Source: Cyanobacterium sp. uoEpiScrs1
GTDB taxonomy: Bacteria > Cyanobacteriota > Cyanobacteriia > Cyanobacteriales > Microcystaceae
Assembly (NCBI RefSeq): GCF_947331815.1
Contig: NZ_OX373462.1
Location: forward strand, 1,041,376-1,105,375
Direction of reading: 5' to 3'
DNA: 64,000 bases
Position 1 is the first letter of the stretch; each line of letters begins with the position of its first letter. Below, one piece after another: positions 54,772-63,847 of this stretch. A program made the position numbers and the translations under genes. Under the pieces are notes generated by a model. It made no database searches, was not told where the DNA came from, and worked only from the letters and a program-made list of their open reading frames with translations.

Positions 54772-55539
54772 TTAACTAGTTGGAGAACCACCGTCATCTA
54801 TTGGCGCAGACTCTTCTGGAGCTACAGTAGACTCTCCTATCGGAGCTGCTACTTTGACCATGGCATGGCGTAATACCTGTTCCCCTACAAGGTATCCCCG
54901 CACCAACTGTTCGATTACTGTTCCTTCAGGATAATCATTAGTACATTCTCTTAACATAGCTTCGTGATATAAAGGATTAAAGGGTTCTCCTTCAGGACGC
55001 ATAGGGGCTACACCTAAACGTTTAAGACTCTCTACAAGATTTTTATAAACTCCTTGATAGCTTTTATGAATTCCTAACTCTCCATCGTTAGCAGGTTGGA
55101 TTTGTCCTCTTGCCCGTTCAAAGTTATCAACTACCGATAGTAATTCACTGATAGTACGGCACTTAACTTGGATTTCCAATTCTTTTTTCTCTTTTTCAGT
55201 TCTTTTGCGGAAATTATCAAATTCTGCTGCTAACGTGACGTAACGTTTCTTCAGAACCTCGGACTGTTGATCTTCTTTTGTTAGTTTTTCTTGTAGGACT
55301 TCCACTTCCTTAGTTAGAGTGGCTATAATCTGTTCTGAAGTAGGTTCTTCCTGAACAGATTTAAGTTCAGATGTTACCGATTCTGCTGTTACTGATTCTA
55401 AATCAGCAATCTCGGAGGTTATTGTTGATTTTAGTTTGTTAGTCGCTTCGGTTTGGGTTTCTACGGAATAACCACCAATATTTTTTGATGATTCAGAAGT
55501 TTCTAAAGTTTTTCCTAGCTGCTGTTGCTCGTTGTTCAT
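54772..55539 (-). CDS. grpE: GrpE, nucleotide exchange factor of DnaK
   Basis: 255-residue cochaperone that releases ADP from DnaK. The N-terminal 80 residues are acidic, Ser/Thr/Glu-rich and probably disordered. A long coiled coil (about 80-150, [25 protein letters not shown]) and the C-terminal beta-domain ([40 protein letters not shown]) follow. ATG 55539 is the only good start. In Synechocystis, from memory, grpE is followed by a dnaK; here the downstream DNA is a 513-bp empty spacer, so the chaperone operon is split. Confidence 0.96.
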   Translation of the reverse strand: MNNEQQQLGKTLETSESSKNIGGYSVETQTEATNKLKSTITSEIADLESVTAESVTSELKSVQEEPTSEQIIATLTKEVEVLQEKLTKEDQQSEVLKKRYVTLAAEFDNFRKRTEKEKKELEIQVKCRTISELLSVVDNFERARGQIQPANDGELGIHKSYQGVYKNLVESLKRLGVAPMRPEGEPFNPLYHEAMLRECTNDYPEGTVIEQLVRGYLVGEQVLRHAMVKVAAPIGESTVAPEESAPIDDGGSPTS

Positions 55540-55664
55540 AGTAAGTTTTCTAAATTCCTATAGAGAAGATCAGACTCAATGGTCTCTTGTCTTCTTTTAA
55601 GGATCATATTTTTTTGAGGTATCTTCTTACCAGTATAAAGGACTCATTGTGACATTCTTGAGAA

Positions 55665-55698
55665 GTTACTATCTCAAGTGTAAACTCGAGATAGTAAC
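55665..55698. repeat. Inverted repeat, 11-bp arms, between grpE and ridA
   Basis: GTTACTATCTC (55665-55675) pairs with GAGATAGTAAC (55688-55698) across 12 nt, and is followed on + by CTCTTTGTCCTT. It lies 31 bp upstream of ridA in a divergent spacer, so it may be a leader hairpin or operator. Confidence 0.75.
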
Positions 55699-55729
55699 CT
55701 CTTTGTCCTTATAAGTTTTTATTAATAGA

Positions 55730-56125
55730 ATGACGCATTATCAAGTAATTAAGACAACAAAAGCTCCTACCCCTGTTGGTCCTTATAATCAAGCGATTGC
55801 TGCTAATGGTAAGTTTTTGTTTCTGGCTGGGCAAATTGCCTTAAGTCCTGAAACAGGAGATATTGTTGGGCAAGGAGATATTGTTCTACAAACTCAACAA
55901 GTTATGGCTAATATTAAGGCAATTTTAACTTCAGCTAAAGTAAATTTGAGTAATGTAGTTAAAACAACTGTTTTTATGAGTGATTTAAGTGAATTTAATT
56001 CTATGAATCAAATTTATGCTCAATATTTTGATGAGTTGACTGCTCCAGCTCGTTCTTGTGTGGAAGTTTCTCGTTTACCAAAAGATGTATTGATAGAAAT
56101 TGAATGTATTGCAGTTATTGATTAA
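55730..56125 (+). CDS. ridA: RidA, enamine/imine deaminase
   Basis: 131-residue YjgF/YER057c/UK114-family protein that hydrolyses reactive 2-aminoacrylate and related imines formed by PLP enzymes. The key Arg108 is in [15 protein letters not shown] and the conserved IEIECIA (Glu124 region) follows. [13 protein letters not shown] and [14 protein letters not shown] are family hallmarks. ATG 55730 is the normal start. It is a stand-alone gene. Confidence 0.95.
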   Translation: MTHYQVIKTTKAPTPVGPYNQAIAANGKFLFLAGQIALSPETGDIVGQGDIVLQTQQVMANIKAILTSAKVNLSNVVKTTVFMSDLSEFNSMNQIYAQYFDELTAPARSCVEVSRLPKDVLIEIECIAVID

Positions 56126-56664
56126 AATCTATTCAAGATATTATGAAAAAAAAAAATTAAAAAAATCATATTATTCTAACAAAATTTTCCTATAAATTTG
56201 AGTACAAATATGAAGATTTATAATTAATTGAGAGATATCATTATTTTTGTTTTGTAACATAAACAATAACAACATAAAAGTAGAAACTTAAGACTCAATT
56301 AAAATACCAGTAATTTAAGTAAAAGTATTAGTAGAGATGTACGGATAATACTTCAATTGACAAAAAACTTCTCTACTAGCTATGATTACTTTTAATATTT
56401 AACTGTTTTGAATATATATATTTACTTGGGTAGTATCATGCTAAAAATAAGCATTGTTTATCAAAAATATAAAAAATTATAAAATAGATTCTAATTAACA
56501 ACATTAATTATTAATGCACTTAAGAACTAATTTTGCGTAATTATTATCTATTACAGACTCATAAAAATTCAAATTATAAATTTTTTAAGAAGTCTAAACA
56601 GCCATTCTATGTCAATTTCGTGTAAGATCAAACTTTGGAGATAAAATTTCTGTCAGTAATAATT
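56126..56664. other. Spacer ridA to ndhO
   Basis: 539 bp, AT-rich. Nothing recognised. The in-frame TTG at 56635 upstream of ndhO is not used in my call. Confidence 0.45.
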
Positions 56665-56886
56665 ATGCCAGCTAAAGTCAAAAAAGGATCTTTTGTTCGT
56701 ACCGTACGTGACAAACTTGAAGATAGTTTGGAAGCAAAATCCAGCGATTCACGGAACCTTCCTTCCTATATTTTTAAAAGTAAAGGGGAAATTCTTGAGT
56801 TAGACGATGAATATGCACTTGTTAAATTTTATACCCCAGTTCCGAATATTTGGTTGCGTCTCGATCAACTAGAATTGGTAGATTAG
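56665..56886 (+). CDS. ndhO: NdhO, NDH-1 complex subunit O
   Basis: 73-residue peripheral subunit of the cyanobacterial NDH-1 complex, which drives cyclic electron flow and respiration at the thylakoid. It reads KKGSFVRTVRDKLEDSLEAK, then LPSYIFKSKGEILELDDEYALVKF and ends IWLRLDQLELVD, all typical of NdhO. ATG 56665 is chosen because it gives the usual short N-terminus; an upstream TTG would add ten odd residues. It is a cyanobacteria- and plant-specific subunit, so it supports the organism assignment. Confidence 0.92.
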   Translation: MPAKVKKGSFVRTVRDKLEDSLEAKSSDSRNLPSYIFKSKGEILELDDEYALVKFYTPVPNIWLRLDQLELVD

Positions 56887-57595
56887 GGTTTATTTACCTG
56901 AAATATAATATAAATCCCTCTTGTTTTTTCGTATCTTGATATAGGCAATATCGGCGGAACTTTAGCCTGACTTACTTGTAAAAAAAGCCCGCTGATGTTG
57001 TCTCTATTAATATTATCAAAATCATCGAAAGTTGACTTCAAAAAATAGCCCTTAGTGTTGTGGTTGTCTAAAGTCTTAAATGACACGATAGTTAAAATAT
57101 CAATAAGTATAAAATTATGGTTATCAACATATAGTTATTAATTTTCAAAAACAACGGTAATATCTTTGATTGTTTGAATACATTTTGTAGAAATACAAAA
57201 TGTATTCAAACAATCAATTACAAGTAAGAAAAACTTACATTACATTTATGATTTTCGTCTCTATTTAATCTTTTTAAAAAATATTGAAAATAAAATTAGG
57301 ACTCACTCCCAATTCCTATTTATGGGGTATCATAATGTTTAATTAGTTTTAAATATTACTTTGATGAAGTAATAAAAAACTCCAAATATCATAAATAATT
57401 ATGTCCGTATATAAAAAATAACTATATCTCTTAAGATTGGAATTCGATAAACTATAATCAGTGTATAACAGAGGACTAATCGTGAATAATATATATTTAC
57501 CGTTTACATATTACAACGAGAAAATCTTCATTCCAGTAAGTCTCCTATCCTTGACTTGAATAATTTAATTAATGAGAAATGTAATTATGTTATCT
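56887..57595. other. Spacer between convergent ndhO and NifX-like gene
   Basis: 709 bp, AT-rich. A minus-strand frame abutting ndhO (56883-57086) shows no family resemblance. It contains the long hairpin at 57166-57217. Confidence 0.5.
57166..57217. repeat. Inverted repeat, 24-bp perfect arms, 4-nt loop
   Basis: Arms 57166-57189 and 57194-57217 are exact complements around GAAA, a stable tetraloop sequence. Outer ends read TTGATTGTTTGAATACA. It lies between convergent genes, so a bidirectional terminator or 3'-end stabiliser is plausible. Confidence 0.9.
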
Positions 57596-57979
57596 TCAAT
57601 CCTCCTCCTGAAATAAACAATCTCCATCCTCTTTATGAGTAGTAGGAGGAACTATTGGAATAGTTCCATCAACTACTTTTTTGATAGCTGTTTTAGGATC
57701 AGTTTCACTGGTAATATAAACTGTAATTCCCCGACGACTTAAACGTTCTGTCAATCCTTCTCCTGCTTCTCTGGTAATTAACACCATCTCATTAACTCGA
57801 TGGGGGGTAATATCATCAGTATGAAGATCATGAAAAGTTGGTTCTGTATCAGGAATTTCTAACTTTTCTAGTAAAGTTATTTCACCCTCCTTATCAATTT
57901 CATATACCAAAAATCTGCGAGCACGCCCAGTCTTACCTGTAATAGTCTGAAAATTTTGACTAACAACAGCAATCTTCAT
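57596..57979 (-). CDS. NifX/NafY-family Fe-Mo cofactor-binding domain protein
   Basis: 127-residue protein consisting of one Nitro_FeMo-Co domain, as in NifX, the C-terminus of NifB, and NafY: MKIAVVSQNFQTITGKTGRARRFLVYEI... at the N-terminus and LITREAGEGLTERLSRRGITVYITSETDPKTAIKKVV in the second half. These proteins carry NifB-co or FeMo-co precursors in nitrogenase assembly; related stand-alone domains also occur outside nif clusters. No other nif gene is in the window, so involvement in nitrogen fixation is likely but unproved. Start ATG 57979 follows a GGAGAAAAAATCTA ribosome-site region. The C-terminal acidic tail (KEDGDCLFQEED) is unusual. Confidence 0.78.
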   Translation of the reverse strand: MKIAVVSQNFQTITGKTGRARRFLVYEIDKEGEITLLEKLEIPDTEPTFHDLHTDDITPHRVNEMVLITREAGEGLTERLSRRGITVYITSETDPKTAIKKVVDGTIPIVPPTTHKEDGDCLFQEED

Positions 57980-58123
57980 TAGATTTTTTCTCCAGAGTCT
58001 ATAGTGGTTGACATCTTAACATAAAATTCTAATGAAGATTCAATAAGAAAGATAATGTATAATAAGAGATTATGGAAAAGATTATCCTTGTAATTAATTA
58101 AGCAAAGACAGATTATTAAGGGT

Positions 58124-58251
58124 GATACTAATAATTTAAATAGTTATACTTTATTTATTAAACTAGGTTGATATTTAGTTGAACAACTGAAGCTATTAGC
58201 TATGTAAATTACTTTTTGATATAGCTCAAATATTTAAATTATTAGTATCAA
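58124..58251. repeat. 128-bp element bounded by 19-bp perfect inverted repeats
   Basis: TGATACTAATAATTTAAAT (58124-58142) is exactly complementary to 58233-58251, with 90 bp between. The interior has smaller stems (TAGTTGAACAAC, AGCTATTAGCTA). It could be a structured RNA, a MITE-like relic or a chance product of AT-rich DNA. I see no clear target-site duplication. Confidence 0.7.
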
Positions 58252-58690
58252 TTATTTTTCCTAGTAGAAATCAGTCTTTTTTGTCAAAAAACTATCTATT
58301 AGTGTACTAGCTGCGATAATATAGTTTCTTTAAAAAGGGATTATATTATATTTTTGTAGAGTAATTAGATTCTTATATCAATAACTAGTTATTGTAATTA
58401 TCGCTATAAATCAATAATTAAATATCAGATTTTTTGGTAATTTTATAACCACCTAATTGGGAAAAAAGTTTCTATAATATTGATATGTTAGCTAAACTAA
58501 AAAATGTTATCATTTAATATATTAAGCTTGACTATCACTATCAAGGTTTAAACATTCTATTCCTAGTTATGATTATAAATATCAACAGGTTGTTGTGATT
58601 TTAAATATCTTTATATTTTATAAATTTAATTGTCAGATAAATGCTAAATAAGTATTGATTGATACCAGTATATTTAAAAATTAAACTTCT

Positions 58691-58724
58691 ATAATTAAAC
58701 AACAGTTATAATTAAACAATAGTA
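58691..58724. repeat. Tandem 17-bp duplication
   Basis: ATAATTAAACAACAGTT (58691-58707) is directly followed by a copy with two changes (58708-58724). Probably replication slippage. Confidence 0.7.
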
Positions 58725-59330
58725 ACTCTTAAAGTGAAATAATAACTAAAAATTTTATCTATTCTAGAAATGAAAGTAAGAATGACATATAAAAACAGAA
58801 TAATAAATAATAAATAGCTTAGATTAATTTTTTAAAAAATATAGAAATATTGAACTAATTTAATATAGAATAAAATATATTTAAATAAAAGCTTTAACCT
58901 CAACAATGACAATTAAAAGTAAATATTTTTTAAATTATTGAATAAATATTATACAAAGTACTTAGAAAAATAAAGTCTAAGATTAACAGTATCTAATTGC
59001 AAGCAATCAAGAAAAAATAGGTGCTATAAAAAACTAACTTCTTGACAAAAGTATTAATCAGGGGGCATTTTTATCCTTAAAATATAAAAATTATAGATAT
59101 TCGACATATTAAATCAATTACTATCTCTACAGACTTTACAATAAATTATTAAGAATGTAAACAATAACAATATAACTTCTAGTAAGAATACTTAAGTAAA
59201 TAACGTTAATTTAACGATAATTGATGGCTATTTGTTTACAATTAATTAATTGATTTTTTATGATATGATTAATATTATCTAATAATAATTTTAAAAAAAC
59301 TAATATTATCTAAATAAAAATTAGGTAGAT

Positions 59331-60605
59331 ATGATAAAAATTATTCACTTATCTGACATTCACCTTGGTAGTGGACTTACCTATGGACATCTCAACCCTA
59401 AAACAGGTTTAAATACCCGTTTTGAAGATTTTATACAAACATTAAGTCTATGTATTGATCGAGCATTAGAAGAAAAAGTTGATCTTGTGCTATTTGGAGG
59501 AGATGCATTTCCCAATGCTACTCCTCCTCCTTATGTTCAAGAAGCTTTTGCCTTTCAATTTCATCGTCTGGCTGATGCAGATATTCCTACAGTATTATTA
59601 GTCGGAAATCATGATCAACATTCTCAAGGCGATGGAGGTGCAAGTCTTTGTATTTATCGAACATTAGAGGTTCCAGGTTTTATTGTAGGGGATAGTCTTA
59701 AAACAAGTAAAATATTGACTAAAAATGGAACAATTCAGGTAATAACTCTACCTTGGCTAACCCATTCTACTCTGGTGACTCGTCGCAAAACTGATGGCTT
59801 ATCTTTTGAAGAAATTCAGCGTTTATTAATTGAGAGTTTGACTTTAGCTTTGGAAGGAGAAATTCGTAAACTTGATTCAAAATTTCCGACTATTTTATTG
59901 GGTCATCTAATGGCAGATCGCGCTAATGTTGGAGCAGAAAAGTTTCTCGCTGTTGGCAAAGGATTTACCATTCCTATGTCTTTATTGATTCGTCCTGAAT
60001 TTGATTATGTTGCTCTTGGCCATGTCCATAAACATCAAAATTTAAATCCTACTAATGATCCTCCAGTAATCTATTCAGGTAGTATTGAACGGGTGGATTT
60101 TAGTGAAGAAAAAGAGAACAAAGGTTATATACTTTTAAAAGTAACTAAAGAACAAGTTGATTGGCAATTTATCCCTCTCCCTAGTCGTAATTTTTATTCT
60201 ATCAATCTTAATGTTTCCGAAGAATCTGATCCTCAACTGGCCATAATTAAAGCTATTCGAAAAAAAACTATAAAAGATTCAGTAGTACGATTAATTTATA
60301 AACTTCGTTCTGAACAATTAGAATTAATTAATACAAGAGAGATTTATGAAGCATTAAAAGAGTCTCATAGTTATACCATTAGACCAGAATTAATAAGTCA
60401 ACTATCCCGTTCTCGTTTACCAGAATTAGGAGCAGGAAACACGCTAGATCCCATATCTGCTCTACAAGCTTATCTAGATAATAAAGAAGATCTCAAAGAT
60501 ATCGTTAAAGATATGTTAGAAGCAGCTGAACCTTTATTAAATAATGACGATCCCAATTTAGGTTTATCAGTCAAACAGACAATTTTACCATTGAGTGAAC
60601 AATAG
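59331..60605 (+). CDS. sbcD: SbcD/Mre11-family DNA repair nuclease
   Basis: 424-residue calcineurin-like nuclease. Metal-binding motifs are in order: LSDIHLG (Asp9, His11), FGGDAFPN, VGNHDQHS, LLGHLMAD and ALGHVHKHQ. The middle and C-terminal parts (about 270-424) form the capping and SbcC-contact region. With the ATPase SbcC it opens hairpins and protein-blocked DNA ends. No sbcC is in the window. Start ATG 59331 has a weak TAGGTAG ribosome site. An enzyme that cuts hairpin DNA is of interest in a genome whose spacers hold many long inverted repeats, though SbcCD normally acts against much longer palindromes. Confidence 0.88.
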   Translation: MIKIIHLSDIHLGSGLTYGHLNPKTGLNTRFEDFIQTLSLCIDRALEEKVDLVLFGGDAFPNATPPPYVQEAFAFQFHRLADADIPTVLLVGNHDQHSQGDGGASLCIYRTLEVPGFIVGDSLKTSKILTKNGTIQVITLPWLTHSTLVTRRKTDGLSFEEIQRLLIESLTLALEGEIRKLDSKFPTILLGHLMADRANVGAEKFLAVGKGFTIPMSLLIRPEFDYVALGHVHKHQNLNPTNDPPVIYSGSIERVDFSEEKENKGYILLKVTKEQVDWQFIPLPSRNFYSINLNVSEESDPQLAIIKAIRKKTIKDSVVRLIYKLRSEQLELINTREIYEALKESHSYTIRPELISQLSRSRLPELGAGNTLDPISALQAYLDNKEDLKDIVKDMLEAAEPLLNNDDPNLGLSVKQTILPLSEQ

Positions 60606-60683
60606 GTATTTAAATTCAGTTAACGGTAATTTAATTGATATCTAACTAGTCATAAATACTAAGCTCAATAAGTATCAAAAGGC

Positions 60684-62627
60684 TCAATTCCCCTTTTTTT
60701 GTACTTTAGGACGGGGAAATTTAGAAGTGGTGGAGAAGTGTTTTATTGGTTCATTAGCCATTGCTTGTTTCATAAAGTCTCGCCAAATAGGAGCGGCATT
60801 ACCACCTCCTGTTACTCCTCGCCCTAAAGTACGGTTAGCATCATCTCCTACCCAAACTGCTGTAGCCAGTTGAGGAACATAGCCTACAAACCAAACATTA
60901 CGTTCTGAATCTGTAGTTCCTGTTTTACCTGCGGCAGGACGATCAATCTTAGCGGCTCTTCCTGTTCCACTTGTAATAACTCCCTGTAAAACTGCCGTTA
61001 AGTTAGCCGTCGCCCAGGGATCTAGAACTAATTGGGGTTTTGGAGTGTTGTCTAATAAAACATTACCGAGACTATCTGTAATTCGAACAATAGCCGTGGG
61101 CTTAGAGTACCAACCATTATTAGCAAAGGTGGCATAGGCTCCTGCCATTTCTAAGGGAGTGACATCTCCAGCCCCTAAGGGAAGAGAAGTCACTGCTTGT
61201 AACGGACTTTTAATACCTATACGACGACAGATTTCAATAACTTTACTGACTCCAACCTTACTCCCTATAATTACTGCTGGAACGTTACGCGATTGTATCA
61301 AGGCTGTTCTAATTGGCATAGGTCCCTTATAATTCCCTCCATAGTTTTTAGGGCTATAAGTATTTTTTCCATCACGGAAACTTACAGGATTATCATTGAC
61401 AATGGAGTCGGGAGTAAATTTACCACTAGCAAAGGCAGTATAGTAGACAAATGGTTTAAAAGAAGACCCAGGTTGGCGGCGAGACTGTGTAGCACGATTT
61501 AATTGACTTTTGTTGTAATCAACTCCTCCCACAATCGCTTTAATAAAATGAGTACGAGGATCAACGGCAACTAAAGCAACCTGTAGATCTTTGGCAGAAA
61601 TTCCCCATTGCCGTAGGTTACGATAACCCTTTTCCACACTCTCTTTAGCTTTAAGCTGAAGATAATAGTCAACGCTAGTTTGAATTCGCATCCCCCCTTT
61701 TAATGTAACTTCCTGTCCGAATTTATCTTCCAACTCTTCCATAACAGTGTCAGTCACGTAGGGCAGTTTGCTGTTCTGCCATGCCGTGGGCTTACCTATT
61801 CCTAAAGGTTCTTTTTTAGCGGCTTCAGCTTTTTGAGCAGAAATCCATCCTAGATCCCGCATTCTGTCTAACACCATTGCTTGTCTTTGTTTGGACTTGG
61901 AGTAGTTAACGAAAGGGCTGTAGGTCTCTGGAGCTTGAATAAGTCCAGCCATCAAAGCTGATTCAGCTAAGTTTAACTCAGATGCTGGTTTATTAAAATA
62001 ACTTTCGGCTGCAGTTTGCGCCCCATAGTTATTGTGACCCCAATAGATGTTATTGAGATACATTTCTAGAATTTTATCCTTGTCAAAAACCTGTTCTACC
62101 CGAAGAGAAAGAACTGCCTCAGAAAGTTTGCGGTTAAAGGTCCTGTCTGTTGACAAAAAGATATTTTTGACTAACTGCATAGTGATGGTAGATGCTCCTT
62201 CTACTACACCACCACTTTTATAGTTCACCCAAAGTGCACGAGCAATACTTGTAAGGTTAATTCCGTGGTGATAATAAAAGTGACTATCTTCAATCGCTAA
62301 TACAGCTCTTTTTAATTCAGGAGACATATAGTCCAGGGTGATCACTTCTCGGTTAGCTTCCTCGTGAAGTCTTGACAGGAGCCGTCCTTTGATATCGTAG
62401 ATATAAGTGGTTTCTGGTGGGGCATAATTATTTAGACTCCGAACGTCTGGGAGGTTACGAAAGCTAATAGCAAGTCCAACAAGCCCTCCTGCAACTATAG
62501 AACTAGTCAATAAAGAGAGGCTGAGGACAGTCCCTCCAGCCACCTTTATCACCCCTTGCCTAAAGGAGGCTTTAGGCGAGGGGGGCCTGTTTGGATTGGT
62601 TTGTTGTCGAATAGTGCTAGACGACAC
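60684..62627 (-). CDS. Class A penicillin-binding protein (PBP1a type)
   Basis: 647-residue bifunctional peptidoglycan synthase anchored by one N-terminal membrane helix (about 28-56). The glycosyltransferase domain has catalytic Glu113 in AIEDSHFYYHHG and the GASTITMQLVKN and EMYLNNIYWG motifs. The transpeptidase has the SxxK serine Ser388 (SSFK, 388-391), SRN (446-448) and KTG (568-570). All active sites are present. The basic, Pro-rich cytoplasmic tail precedes the membrane helix, and a short basic C-terminus ends the protein. It is convergent with sbcD, 78 bp apart, with no clear terminator hairpin between them. Confidence 0.96.
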   Translation of the reverse strand: MSSSTIRQQTNPNRPPSPKASFRQGVIKVAGGTVLSLSLLTSSIVAGGLVGLAISFRNLPDVRSLNNYAPPETTYIYDIKGRLLSRLHEEANREVITLDYMSPELKRAVLAIEDSHFYYHHGINLTSIARALWVNYKSGGVVEGASTITMQLVKNIFLSTDRTFNRKLSEAVLSLRVEQVFDKDKILEMYLNNIYWGHNNYGAQTAAESYFNKPASELNLAESALMAGLIQAPETYSPFVNYSKSKQRQAMVLDRMRDLGWISAQKAEAAKKEPLGIGKPTAWQNSKLPYVTDTVMEELEDKFGQEVTLKGGMRIQTSVDYYLQLKAKESVEKGYRNLRQWGISAKDLQVALVAVDPRTHFIKAIVGGVDYNKSQLNRATQSRRQPGSSFKPFVYYTAFASGKFTPDSIVNDNPVSFRDGKNTYSPKNYGGNYKGPMPIRTALIQSRNVPAVIIGSKVGVSKVIEICRRIGIKSPLQAVTSLPLGAGDVTPLEMAGAYATFANNGWYSKPTAIVRITDSLGNVLLDNTPKPQLVLDPWATANLTAVLQGVITSGTGRAAKIDRPAAGKTGTTDSERNVWFVGYVPQLATAVWVGDDANRTLGRGVTGGGNAAPIWRDFMKQAMANEPIKHFSTTSKFPRPKVQKKGN

Positions 62628-62845
62628 GATAGTTTTACTTCCTCACTCCGAGTATAAGTTTATGATATTAGCGGGAGACCTGGCATAAACAAGGTTTTTT
62701 ATAAGTGGCTTATAGGAATTTGGCCGAGATTCAATCCCCTAGTCTCATTTATTATGCCCTATACCCGAAATAAATTCCTAGTATTGTGTCTGCATACAAA
62801 ATTTTCTACCATGTCAAGCAAGTTTTTTTAATGGGGGGTTTAATC

Positions 62846-63760
62846 ATGTCCACTGTGACAATTTCAGTTCCGGCAACGACAGCTAATTTGGGACCAGGGT
62901 TCGATTGTATCGGAGCTGCTGTCAACCAATATAATTGCTTTAAGTTTAGTCCTATTGAGACGGAGACCTCTGATTTGGTTATTACTATAACGGGGAAGGA
63001 AGCCTCAAGAGTGACTTGTGATCACACCAATTTAGTTTATAAATCTTTCCTTAAATTCTATCAATATCTGGGACAAACACCTCCTAAGATTGCTATCAAC
63101 ATTGAATTAGGGGTTCCTTTAGCTAGAGGGTTGGGGAGTTCGGCCACGGCTATCATTGGTGGTTTAATGGGAGGAAATCAGCTAGCTGGTGAACCTCTTT
63201 CTTTATCCGAGATTATGAAATTAGCAATCACTATTGAAGGTCATCCTGATAATGTGGTTCCTGCTTTACTAGGAAATTGTCAATTATCCGTAGGGAAAGC
63301 AGAAAATTGGCAAATTTGTCCTATTGCTTGGCATCCTGATTTAATTCCTGTAGTAGCTATTCCGGATTTTGAACTATCTACTAAGGAGGCAAGAGCTGTT
63401 TTACCTGCCCATTTAAACCGCGATGATGCCATCTTTAATATTGCCCATCTGGGATTATTGATTAAAGCATTGGAGACAGGAAATCAAGACTGGTTAACGA
63501 TGGCGTTGAATGATAAACTCCATCAACCTTATCGTCAAACCTTGATCAAAGGCTTTAATTCTGTAAAGACAGCAGCTCTATCTGTGGGAGCTTACGGGGT
63601 TGTTATTAGTGGAGCAGGACCTACAGTCATTGCCCTAACTTCCGCTGATTACGCCGATAGAGTATCCTCCGCTATGACTGATGCATGGATGCGTATAGGG
63701 ATTAAGTCCAAAGCGCAACCACTATCGATCGATCTAGATGGTACTAGGGTTATTATCTAA
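62846..63760 (+). CDS. thrB: Homoserine kinase
   Basis: 304-residue GHMP kinase that phosphorylates homoserine in threonine synthesis. N-terminal VPATTANLGPGFDCIG, the ATP motif PLARGLGSSATAIIGG and C-terminal GAYGVVISGAGPTVIAL are diagnostic. The frame is open from 62786, but ATG 62846 (MSTVTISVPATTANLG) gives the standard start and has a GGGGGG run eight bases upstream; ATG 62831 is a less likely alternative. Its stop is 5 bp from the 3' end of tRNA-Leu on the other strand. Confidence 0.95.
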   Translation: MSTVTISVPATTANLGPGFDCIGAAVNQYNCFKFSPIETETSDLVITITGKEASRVTCDHTNLVYKSFLKFYQYLGQTPPKIAINIELGVPLARGLGSSATAIIGGLMGGNQLAGEPLSLSEIMKLAITIEGHPDNVVPALLGNCQLSVGKAENWQICPIAWHPDLIPVVAIPDFELSTKEARAVLPAHLNRDDAIFNIAHLGLLIKALETGNQDWLTMALNDKLHQPYRQTLIKGFNSVKTAALSVGAYGVVISGAGPTVIALTSADYADRVSSAMTDAWMRIGIKSKAQPLSIDLDGTRVII

Positions 63761-63765
63761 GACAA

Positions 63766-63847
63766 TGCGGATGGCGAGACTTGAACTCGCATGGCTAAAG
63801 CCACACGCCCCTCAAGCGTGCGTGTCTACCGATTCCACCACATCCGC
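63766..63847 (-). tRNA. tRNA-Leu (GAG)
   Basis: 82-nt class II tRNA on the minus strand: acceptor GCGGATG/CATCCGC with discriminator A, D-arm TGGTGGAATCGGTAGACA, anticodon stem CACGC/GCGTG with loop TTGAGGG (anticodon GAG), a variable arm TGGCTTTAGCCA typical of leucine, and T-arm GCGAGTTCAAGTCTCGC. CCA is not encoded. It is convergent with thrB. Confidence 0.96.

Larger units (their letters stand above)
57980..59330. other. 1.35-kb divergent spacer
   Basis: Very AT-rich, between the starts of the NifX-like gene and sbcD. No gene is supportable. It holds the 58124-58251 inverted-repeat-flanked element and a small tandem duplication at 58691-58724. Confidence 0.55.

Noticed and set aside
56883-57086. 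67-codon minus-strand frame abutting ndhO
   Set aside because: No family resemblance, no ribosome site, spacer-like composition; kept only as a remote possibility.
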